Source: JANLUX01 sp031363705
GTDB lineage: Bacteria; Bacteroidota; Bacteroidia; AKYH767-A; OLB10
Direction: 5' to 3'
Assembly (NCBI GenBank): GCA_031363705.1
Contig: JANLUX010000323.1
Location: 1 to 7,717 of the forward strand
Length of the DNA stretch: 7,717 bases
This document shows, one piece after another, positions 1 through 6,446 of this stretch (the first letter of the stretch is position 1; the number at the start of each line of letters is the position of its first letter). The position numbers were made by a program, and so were the translations under genes. The notes beneath the pieces are model-generated. The model was not told the origin of the DNA, did not search any database, and was given only the letters and a program-made list of their open reading frames with translations.

Positions 1-2716
1 CTTTTTCAAATACTTTATCAATAATTGCCTTCTGTTCCTTTTCGTGTTGCTTGTGCGAACCTGTTGCAGGACTTGCACTTTCAGGACGTGAAATTAATTT
101 CAATTCAACTTCCTTAAACACGCGTAATAAATAAGTCCATGCTCCCATATTCTCCGGTTCCTCCTGTACCCAGAAATATTCTTCAGCCTGCGAATATTTT
201 TTCAGGATAGATTTTAATTGAGTTACTGGGAGCGGATACAATTGCTCCAAACGGATGATTGCAATATCTTTTATTTTCTCCTGCTCCTGTCTTTCTAATA
301 ATTCGTAATAAATTTTTCCTGTGCAAAAAACCAACCGTGTAACATCTTTTGCATTAACTGTAATATCATCTATCACTTCTTTAAAACCACCGTTGGTAAA
401 ATCTGCAATAGCAGAAACACAACGCGGATGACGCAATAAACTTTTTGGTGTAAATATTATCAATGGTTTTCTGAAAGGACGTATAAGCTGCCTGCGAAGT
501 AAGTGAAAGAAATTTGCCGGTGTGGTACAATTGGCAACCTGCATATTGTACTCTGCACACAAAGCTAAAAACCGTTCCATTTTACCGCTGCTGTGTTCTG
601 CTCCTTGTCCTTCATATCCATGTGGTAAAAACAAAACAAGTCCGTTCATTCTTCTCCACTTGTCTTCTGCACTGCTTAAATACTGATCAATGATAATTTG
701 AGCGCCATTGGCAAAATCACCAAACTGTGCTTCCCATATTACCAGAGAATTTGGTGCAGCGAAACAATAACCATAATCAAAGCCCATCACTCCATATTCG
801 CTAAGCAAAGAATTATAGATATAAAAATCTGCCTGCTTCTCATTCAGGTTTGAAAGCGGTATATATTGTTCTTCGCTATCCTCCACTCTTATCACTGCAT
901 GACGATGAGAGAAAGTTCCACGTTCCACATCCTGTCCGCTCACACGCACAGGAAATCCTTCGTTCAGTAATGTTGCGTACGCCAATAATTCTCCCATCGC
1001 CCAATCCAGTTTGCCTGGTGATTTTAGCATCGCTTTACGATCAGCAAACAAGCGAACAGTTTTATTGAAGAATGGTTTATCAGCTGGAAGTGTGGTAATC
1101 TTATCTGCCAGTTGTAATAAAATACTTTTGTCAACGGCTGTGGTTGGAGATTTTTCAAAGTCTTCCGGTTTTGATAATCGCAAACCACTCCAGCTTCCTT
1201 CCATGAAAGGAGTAACTTTTGTTTTTTCAATCTTTCTTGATTCATCTAGATTTTTCTGAAGCAACTCTTTAAAAGATTTTTCCATCTCTTTTGCAAGAGT
1301 GGCTTCTACTGCTCCCTGTGAAAGTAATTTTGCATTATAAATTTCTCTCGGGTTAGCATGTGCAGCGATGGCTTTGTATAACAATGGTTGTGTAAAACGT
1401 GGCTCATCACCTTCGTTATGTCCATACTTGCGATAACACAAAATATCTACAAACACATCACGATGAAAACGTTGCCGGTATTCCATCGCCATACGAATGG
1501 TATAAACCAACGCTTCCACATCATCACCATTCACATGAAACACTGGTGATAAAGTTACTTTTCCAATGTCAGTGCAATAAGTGCTTGAACGCGCATCAAT
1601 ATAATTTGTAGTGAAACCAATTTGATTGTTAATCACCAGATGAATGGTTCCTCCGGTGCGATAACCTTTCAACCGTGACATCTGTATCACTTCGTAAACT
1701 ATTCCCTGTGCAGCAACAGCAGCGTCACCATGAATTAAAATCGGGGCAATCTGACTCATATCACCACCAGGGGTATTGTCAATCTTTGCACGCACTATTC
1801 CCTGCACAACGGGGTCAACGGCTTCGAGGTGAGACGGATTTGGTGTTACACTTAAGTGAATACTTTTTCCATGCGGAGTGGTTACGTTACTTGAATAACC
1901 CAGGTGGTATTTCACATCACCATCAAACATATTCTCCTCGTATTCCTTTCCTTCAAACTCACTGAAAATGGCTTCATAAGATTTACCAAGAATGTTTGCA
2001 AGCACGCTCAGCCTTCCACGGTGAGCCATGCCTATTACAAATTCTTTGATGCCCATCTCAGCACCTGTATCAATCACAGCATCCAAAGCAGGAATTAATG
2101 TTTCAGCGCCTTCGAGAGAAAAACGTTTTTGTCCTGTGAATTTGACTTGTAAAAAATTTTCGAATGCAACCGCTTCATTTAATTTTTCAAGAATGCGTTT
2201 CTTTTCTTCAATGGTAAAAACAGGCATGTTCTTGCTGCTCTCCATTTTTTTCTCTAACCATTTTGTCACTTCATCATGCCGGATGAATTTGTATTCAACA
2301 CCTATGCTTTGACAATACGTTTGCTCTAAATGTGCAATGATTGTTTTTAGCGGAGCTGGACCAATGCCTATTTCATTTCCTGCTTGAAAAACAGTATTCA
2401 AATCATTTTCAGTCAAGCCAAAAGTTTCAACTGCTAAGGTTGGAAAATATTTTCTCCGTTCACGAACAGGATTTGTTTTGGTAAATAAATGTCCGCGGAT
2501 GCGATAACCATTAATCAGGTTGATGACTTTAAATTCTTTATCAATCTGTTCAGGAATTACCGCTGACTTGTCACCGTAATTAGTACGTGCAAATTCGAAA
2601 CCTTCAAAAAATTTCCGCCATCCGGCTTCCACATTTTCAGGGTTTTCTAAATATTTCTGATATAAATCTTCCAGCGCTGCAGGGCTGGTGTTGCCTATAA
2701 AACTCAATGGATCCAT
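1..2716 (-). CDS. sucA: 2-oxoglutarate dehydrogenase E1 component, 3' end cut by window edge
   Basis: Thiamine-diphosphate-dependent E1 subunit of the cytoplasmic 2-oxoglutarate dehydrogenase complex (TCA cycle): it decarboxylates 2-oxoglutarate and passes the succinyl group to the lipoyl arm of E2. The frame is open for 905 codons from ATG at 2716 to the left edge; I checked it at four points. In order: E1o N-terminal segment (MDPLSFIGNTSPAALEDLYQ, then YLENPENVEAGWRKFFEGF); GMAHRGRL with His232 and DVKYHLG with His271, matching the substrate-binding histidines 260 and 298 of E. coli SucA; HGDAAVAAQG (Asp331) and NNQIG (Asn364), the ThDP/Mg motif, with the same 33-residue spacing as in E. 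coli; transketolase pyrimidine-binding domain from about 570 (EAQFGDFANGAQ, LPHGYEGQGAEHSS); C-terminal domain from about 790 (QEEPENMGAW, then RPESASPATG). E. coli SucA has 933 residues and the visible end aligns almost to its C-terminus, so only a handful of codons plus the stop are missing. The E2 gene would be expected off the left edge. Identity is secure. Confidence 0.97.
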   Translation of the reverse strand, partial: MDPLSFIGNTSPAALEDLYQKYLENPENVEAGWRKFFEGFEFARTNYGDKSAVIPEQIDKEFKVINLINGYRIRGHLFTKTNPVRERRKYFPTLAVETFGLTENDLNTVFQAGNEIGIGPAPLKTIIAHLEQTYCQSIGVEYKFIRHDEVTKWLEKKMESSKNMPVFTIEEKKRILEKLNEAVAFENFLQVKFTGQKRFSLEGAETLIPALDAVIDTGAEMGIKEFVIGMAHRGRLSVLANILGKSYEAIFSEFEGKEYEENMFDGDVKYHLGYSSNVTTPHGKSIHLSVTPNPSHLEAVDPVVQGIVRAKIDNTPGGDMSQIAPILIHGDAAVAAQGIVYEVIQMSRLKGYRTGGTIHLVINNQIGFTTNYIDARSSTYCTDIGKVTLSPVFHVNGDDVEALVYTIRMAMEYRQRFHRDVFVDILCYRKYGHNEGDEPRFTQPLLYKAIAAHANPREIYNAKLLSQGAVEATLAKEMEKSFKELLQKNLDESRKIEKTKVTPFMEGSWSGLRLSKPEDFEKSPTTAVDKSILLQLADKITTLPADKPFFNKTVRLFADRKAMLKSPGKLDWAMGELLAYATLLNEGFPVRVSGQDVERGTFSHRHAVIRVEDSEEQYIPLSNLNEKQADFYIYNSLLSEYGVMGFDYGYCFAAPNSLVIWEAQFGDFANGAQIIIDQYLSSAEDKWRRMNGLVLFLPHGYEGQGAEHSSGKMERFLALCAEYNMQVANCTTPANFFHLLRRQLIRPFRKPLIIFTPKSLLRHPRCVSAIADFTNGGFKEVIDDITVNAKDVTRLVFCTGKIYYELLERQEQEKIKDIAIIRLEQLYPLPVTQLKSILKKYSQAEEYFWVQEEPENMGAWTYLLRVFKEVELKLISRPESASPATGSHKQHEKEQKAIIDKVFEK

Positions 2717-2735
2717 TTAACTCTTAAAAACAGCT

Positions 2736-2743
2736 CAAAGATA
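2736..2743 (-). promoter_or_regulatory. candidate sucA promoter -7 element (TATCTTTG)
   Basis: On the minus strand TATCTTTG matches the Bacteroidota -7 consensus TAnnTTTG exactly and ends 19 nt before the sucA ATG, implying a leader of roughly 12-14 nt. No clear TTG/TTTG -33 element sits at the usual 17-23 nt spacing; that position is occupied by an AT-rich heptamer repeat. The short leader has no strong Shine-Dalgarno (AAGAG lies 4 nt before the ATG), as is usual in this phylum. It suggests sucA can be transcribed independently of the upstream envelope operon. Confidence 0.5.
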
Positions 2744-2748
2744 GATGG

Positions 2749-2783
2749 TTAATGCAGAATTAAGAATTAAGAATGCAGAATTT
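2749..2783. repeat. imperfect 7-bp tandem repeat, five units
   Basis: On the plus strand the units read ttaatgc, agaatta, agaatta, agaatgc, agaattt. Put another way, aatgcagaatt occurs twice (2751-2761 and 2772-2782). The array fills the space between the stop codon of the secreted-protein gene and the sucA promoter element, and its last base is the last base of that stop codon. Units of about one helical-turn fraction (7 bp) could expand or contract by slippage. No hairpin is formed, so it is not a terminator. Confidence 0.7.
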
Positions 2784-3685
2784 CAGTTTACAATAAATTT
2801 TCCTGTACCGATAATTGTATTCTGATAAATGATTTTATAAAAATTTAATCCCTTGGAAAAAAGAGCATTATCAAGTCGGAGAGAAGTATCAGATGTTTCA
2901 ACCTCGTAATTTAAATGTGCCTGAGCATCATAAAATTCATACAAAAGTTTTTCCTTAAGGTTTCCACTGATATTAAAATTTGTAAAACTTCCAGAAGGAT
3001 TTGGTGAAACAGTAAAAGAAAATTTACCACTGTTTATGTAAGTTAAACCTACCGGCATTACATTAACAAAAACAAACGGAGGACCAACAGCAACACATCC
3101 CGCTGAATCCGTTATCGTTACATAATAAACATTTGAACTGTCAGGTTGCGTGATAAAACCGTTGGTGCTTATCGAATCAAGCAGTCCGGAATTTGGTTTC
3201 CATAAATATTGAAAAGGTGGAATTCCTCCACCAATATTCGGTCCCCAATTGTAATACGCTGTGTCTCCCTGCAAAATATTAAACGTGACAGTACCCAGAT
3301 TTACAGTCCAATTAGAAAACCGGATCAAAACACTATCAGAACAAACATTGTTGCTGCTGTCTGTTACCGTTAATACAAAAAACATTGAATCAATTTCATT
3401 AAATGCATTTATGATAGATGGATTTGCAAGTGTGGTATCATTTAAAAAATCAGAAGCGTAATAATGAAAAGTAAGCGTACCTATCGTTATCGTGTAATTG
3501 GCAGACCATGAATAAGTAAATGGTGGAGTTCCGCTTGTTGCAGAAGGATTACCTCCGATTTGAATTGTGTCCACCCCCAAATAATTACATAGAATTTTAT
3601 CAGGTCCTGCATCTGCGGTACACTGTGCAATTGCATTTGCCTGTAACAAAGTAAAAAGTAAGATTAAGTAATATCCGGTTTTCAC
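2783..3685 (-). CDS. secreted protein with PKD-like repeats and T9SS C-terminal sorting domain
   Basis: A 300-residue exported protein of unknown function. A signal peptide (MKTGYYLILLFTLLQANAIAQ) has a likely type I cleavage after AIA (residue 20); Cys22 follows Gln, so this is not a lipobox. The mature part opens with CTADAGPDKILC, common in Bacteroidota adhesin-like proteins, then two PKD/SprB-like beta-sandwich units: residues about 40-125 (TPPFTYSW ... FVLTVTDSSNNVC) and 135-209 (IPPFQYLW ... YYVTITDSAGC). Residues 222-300 look like a type A T9SS sorting domain (TVSPNPSG, YEFYDAQ, LFSKGLNFYKI, IIGTGKFIVN), which would direct secretion or attachment at the cell surface. The start codon is GTG (3685-3683); no in-frame ATG lies between it and the upstream gene, and it sits exactly at the signal peptide. 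The 55-bp gap upstream has no TAnnTTTG element, so it is probably cotranscribed with the SGNH gene. No catalytic domain is visible; binding or structural roles are possible. Confidence 0.88.
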   Translation of the reverse strand: MKTGYYLILLFTLLQANAIAQCTADAGPDKILCNYLGVDTIQIGGNPSATSGTPPFTYSWSANYTITIGTLTFHYYASDFLNDTTLANPSIINAFNEIDSMFFVLTVTDSSNNVCSDSVLIRFSNWTVNLGTVTFNILQGDTAYYNWGPNIGGGIPPFQYLWKPNSGLLDSISTNGFITQPDSSNVYYVTITDSAGCVAVGPPFVFVNVMPVGLTYINSGKFSFTVSPNPSGSFTNFNISGNLKEKLLYEFYDAQAHLNYEVETSDTSLRLDNALFSKGLNFYKIIYQNTIIGTGKFIVN

Positions 3686-3740
3686 TTTCCTGATTTTTAT
3701 TTTACTGAAAAGAGAAACTAATTTGTGATGTAATATCCAA

Positions 3741-5087
3741 TTAAGGAAAACGTATTCCCGGATAATTGTTTACATCCACTTCCGGTATAGTGCTTTTATA
3801 TTTTGCATTAATAACGCGGATAAATTCATTTGCAATCAATGCATATCCACGGGAGTTAGGATGAATTCCATCCAGTGAAAAAGCTCCGCCTGTTAAATAT
3901 TGAGAAGTATAATTTACACCGTTAAAAATTATTCCTGACTGAAGCGTTCGGAAGTAACTGTTCATATCAACAAATGCAAGCGATCTGGATAATGCACTGC
4001 TTTGAAGTTTGGCATTAAAAACATTTACTGCGTTCGTAATTTTATTTAACTCGTTTATATCAAGAATATACTTAGATGGAATAGGGTTTTGAGGAGTTCC
4101 CCAACGTTCATTTATATTTCTGCACCTGATAGAATCAATAATAGAATACAACACTAACTCACCGGGTTGAATTTTCCGTGTTAAATCACCTGGTAAAGGA
4201 GATTTTATCCAAAAGGAATTAGCACCTTCAACAAAATGAATGCTATCAGCTGTAACAATATTTAATGAATCAGCTTCAGCTTGTGTAAGATTTAAACCGC
4301 TATAAGGAATTGTTGTAAAAAAAGGAAGTGAATAAATATCAGGAAGATTAGCGACTATTCCTTTGCCAGAATAAGAAGTTAAGGAAGTAAGCACAGTATC
4401 TATTGCAGTATTAAATATATTATCAGGAGTAATGGAATCGCCCTCGCCCTCGCCACCGGCTAAGGCATATCCTAAATAATCGTTCAACCCTATCCATAGT
4501 GAAAAAAAAGTAGGACCTATTCCTTTTCCATCTGAAACTTTGCCTGCATCACCTAATATGGTTGAAGTTAAACCGGCACCTCCAAAACCTGTATCCGTTG
4601 CAAAACGATTATAATAATAACTGTAAGGAGTTGCATTGCTTCTGCCGAAATACTGATCATTAAGATGAAACGATTTAGCGATTGGTACACCAAGGTTATT
4701 ATAAGGTGCTTTATTGCCAATCCAGTTCCGGTTTGATGGATCTTCCGTTAAAGATGTTAAGTAATAACCTGAGGCACTGTTACAAGCGCTGCCATAATTT
4801 AATATGTACTTATTACCTAATCCATTTCCGGAATTTACCAATGGTTGTTCAAAACCACCTCCACCAACAAGTTCAAATCGTGATGCAAGAATACTGGGAA
4901 ACGAATTTTGTTGTCCTTCCAGATATAATGCGTTATCAGTAAAACCTGCAGTAAATGATCCGCCAAGTGCTACATATCTTGAAAAGTTTGCTTCACCAGC
5001 AGAATAATTAGGATCGTCAAATGCGGTTTTGCAGCCGGCACAGGCAATCATGAAAAAAAGAAACAACCTGATTTTTTCAGAACTCAT
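3741..5087 (-). CDS. SGNH/GDSL-family hydrolase lipoprotein
   Basis: A 448-residue predicted lipid-anchored esterase/lipase of the SGNH superfamily; substrate unknown. The N-terminus is a lipoprotein signal (MSSEKIRLFLFFMIACAGCK), most likely lipidated at Cys19 (Cys16 is the alternative). Block I is YVALGGSFTAGF with nucleophile Ser44; Gly43 replaces the usual Asp of GDS. Block II is NLGVPIAKSF (Gly133), block III is WIGLND (Gly200, Asn202, the oxyanion-hole Asn), and block V is SLDGIHPNSRGY with Asp406 and His409, so the Ser-Asp-His set and oxyanion residues are all present. The Asp lost from block I is not catalytic in this superfamily, so activity is still expected. A GEGEGD stretch (212-217) follows block III. 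The ATG overlaps the stop of the upstream FadL-type gene by 11 bp (TATGAGTTCTGA), implying translational coupling. The pairing suggests hydrolysis of lipid esters near the channel, which is inference. Confidence 0.9.
   Translation of the reverse strand: MSSEKIRLFLFFMIACAGCKTAFDDPNYSAGEANFSRYVALGGSFTAGFTDNALYLEGQQNSFPSILASRFELVGGGGFEQPLVNSGNGLGNKYILNYGSACNSASGYYLTSLTEDPSNRNWIGNKAPYNNLGVPIAKSFHLNDQYFGRSNATPYSYYYNRFATDTGFGGAGLTSTILGDAGKVSDGKGIGPTFFSLWIGLNDYLGYALAGGEGEGDSITPDNIFNTAIDTVLTSLTSYSGKGIVANLPDIYSLPFFTTIPYSGLNLTQAEADSLNIVTADSIHFVEGANSFWIKSPLPGDLTRKIQPGELVLYSIIDSIRCRNINERWGTPQNPIPSKYILDINELNKITNAVNVFNAKLQSSALSRSLAFVDMNSYFRTLQSGIIFNGVNYTSQYLTGGAFSLDGIHPNSRGYALIANEFIRVINAKYKSTIPEVDVNNYPGIRFP
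4438..4455. repeat. in-frame hexanucleotide repeat inside the SGNH hydrolase gene
   Basis: The plus strand reads tcgccc, tcgccc, tcgcca; on the coding strand this is part of residues 211-218 (GGEGEGDS). It is a small GC-rich patch in an AT-rich gene. Because the unit is 6 bp, a copy-number change would add or remove Gly-Glu without a frameshift. It lies just after the GxND oxyanion motif, in what is probably a surface loop. Confidence 0.6.
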
Positions 5088-6285
5088 AATTTACACCCAA
5101 TCCTATTGAATAAACTGTTTTACTATACGCACCGTTGAAATTTTTTTCATTGGCGTTTTCTTTTTGCTCGGAAAAATCTTCAATCATCAAAGAAATATCA
5201 AACCCGATATTTTCACGAACATGTCTTGTTGCACCTGCTGCAGCGCCTAATTTTACTCCTCCTGCTAAGTCAGGATACAGATGATTGTCAGAGGAAGGAG
5301 ATTGTTCGTAATTTGCTCCAATGCGATAATCCATTTTATCACTCCAGCGATACTGACCACCCAATCTTATACTAAAGGTATTACTAAAATTCCGGTTATT
5401 AATTGAATTGAGTTGATCATAATCGCTTATCTCAATATTCCAGTCAGTAAAATCTTTCCATGTAGTATAACTTATATCAATATCAGTGATGATACGCTCT
5501 GTTGGAAGATATCCAATCCCGAATGTAAATGTAGAAGGCAGTTTGAATGATGATTTAAAAGATGCTGACTCAGGATATGTTTGCTGATCAATAAAAGAAG
5601 AGGGAATATTATTGAATGTTGCATCACCTTTACTTGTTTTCAATTTAACTGCAGAGCGATAATTAATGCTGAAGTTTAATTTTTCAAAGTGTGCAAATGC
5701 CCCGATATTAAATCCGTACCCTAATCCTGTTCCTTTTAAATCAAGCTCTACATCATCGTTTACAGGCAATGCCCTTCGCATTTTCAAAAATCCTGTTGCA
5801 CCTATTAAACCTATGCCTGCCGAGTAATTATCATCTAAACGATAAGTGATAGTTGGTTGCAAAAAAATAGTGGTGAGTTTGGTTTGCTGTGTTAAATATC
5901 TTCCTGTCCATTTATCTTCCCACTTAGTGGAGGTGCCGTATGGTGTATAAATACCAATTCCACCAGTCACTTTTCTGTTAGCAAAATGATGCGTTGCATA
6001 CACATGAAACGGAACCATCAATGTGGTTTTTGAATCCACATTTCCTTCTGACGGACTAAGGAAAGATACACGTGGAAAAACAAGATCGTATCCTGCGTTC
6101 ATCATAGCATGTTCGTGAAAAGCAATGGCTGCCGGATTATAATAAATTGCTGAAGCATCATTGGCCACACCTGCAAAAGCACCCGCCATCCCATTGGCTT
6201 TTTGTCCCTGTCTGTTTATTTCAAAACCTCCTCCTAATGTAAAAAAGGGCAACAGCAGAAATGACAACAGTACACGATTTTTCAT
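5077..6285 (-). CDS. FadL/OmpP1/TodX-type outer-membrane transport protein
   Basis: A 402-residue outer-membrane beta-barrel of the FadL family, which takes up long-chain fatty acids or other hydrophobic compounds across the outer membrane; the substrate here is unknown. A signal peptide (MKNRVLLSFLLLPFFTLG) is followed by the family's conserved mature N-terminus: GGFEINRQGQKANGMAGAFA (19-38), then AIYYNPAAIAF with the NPA motif at 50-52, which forms the N-terminal hatch. The rest alternates polar and hydrophobic residues as expected for barrel strands (such as LGYGFNIGAFA, FTFGIGYL, YSIGLGVNYEF) and ends in an aromatic Phe, the usual outer-membrane insertion signal. The frame stays open upstream to an ATG at 6510, but those 75 extra codons would precede the signal peptide and overlap the start of lhgO, so ATG 6285 is chosen. 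Length is close to that of E. coli FadL (446). It is the first gene of the apparent three-gene envelope operon. Confidence 0.93.
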   Translation of the reverse strand: MKNRVLLSFLLLPFFTLGGGFEINRQGQKANGMAGAFAGVANDASAIYYNPAAIAFHEHAMMNAGYDLVFPRVSFLSPSEGNVDSKTTLMVPFHVYATHHFANRKVTGGIGIYTPYGTSTKWEDKWTGRYLTQQTKLTTIFLQPTITYRLDDNYSAGIGLIGATGFLKMRRALPVNDDVELDLKGTGLGYGFNIGAFAHFEKLNFSINYRSAVKLKTSKGDATFNNIPSSFIDQQTYPESASFKSSFKLPSTFTFGIGYLPTERIITDIDISYTTWKDFTDWNIEISDYDQLNSINNRNFSNTFSIRLGGQYRWSDKMDYRIGANYEQSPSSDNHLYPDLAGGVKLGAAAGATRHVRENIGFDISLMIEDFSEQKENANEKNFNGAYSKTVYSIGLGVNYEF

Positions 6286-6309
6286 TAATAACTTTATGGT
6301 GGAACAAAA

Positions 6310-6317
6310 CAAAATTA
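6310..6317 (-). promoter_or_regulatory. candidate promoter -7 element of the FadL-SGNH-T9SS operon (TAATTTTG)
   Basis: On the minus strand TAATTTTG is an exact TAnnTTTG match, 24 nt upstream of the FadL-type ATG at 6285, giving a leader of roughly 18 nt. A TTG lies 15 nt upstream of it, slightly closer than the usual 17-23 nt, so the -33 element is weak. TACTTTAG about 37 nt further upstream is a one-mismatch alternative. The leader (AAAGTTATTA before ATG) has no Shine-Dalgarno. Confidence 0.55.
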
Positions 6318-6434
6318 AAATCTTTATCCAATCAATCAGGTGGCTAAAGTAATTTTTTTGCAACAGCTCAGGTTTATTGTTTACTGCTAAGTGAGTTATC
6401 TCAGCTCTTGCCTGAAACTCTACATTGTAAATCC

Positions 6435-6442
6435 TAATTTTG
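6435..6442 (+). promoter_or_regulatory. candidate lhgO promoter -7 element (TAATTTTG), abutting the start codon
   Basis: The plus strand shows TAATTTTG, an exact TAnnTTTG match, with only 4 nt between its last base and the lhgO ATG at 6447. A TTG at 6408-6410 is 24 nt upstream, one base beyond the usual spacing range. Transcription from this element would begin at or just inside the start codon, so either the mRNA is leaderless or the match is accidental. An upstream near-match (TAATTTTT, 6350-6357) is the alternative. Confidence 0.4.
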
Positions 6443-6446
6443 CCTG

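Noticed and set aside
1024..1245. Minus-strand 73-codon frame overlapping sucA
   Set aside because: It is in a different frame from the intact sucA frame at the same place, so it is a shadow, not a sign of a frameshift.
850..2312. Several plus-strand frames of 60-96 codons across the sucA region
   Set aside because: They lie wholly opposite a continuous, highly conserved E1 coding frame, have low-complexity or His/Ser-rich translations and no recognisable domain.
2717..2782. Terminator between the secreted-protein gene and sucA
   Set aside because: No stem of useful length could be found; the AT-rich heptamer repeat does not fold on itself.
4682..5007. Two plus-strand frames opposite the SGNH gene
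   Set aside because: Antisense shadows of a gene with intact catalytic blocks; no independent coding signal.
6386..6405. Possible operator-like inverted repeat (GCT..GAG ttat CTC AGC)
   Set aside because: The arms pair only with a four-base bulge and the core arms are three to four bases, which is within chance for AT-rich DNA.
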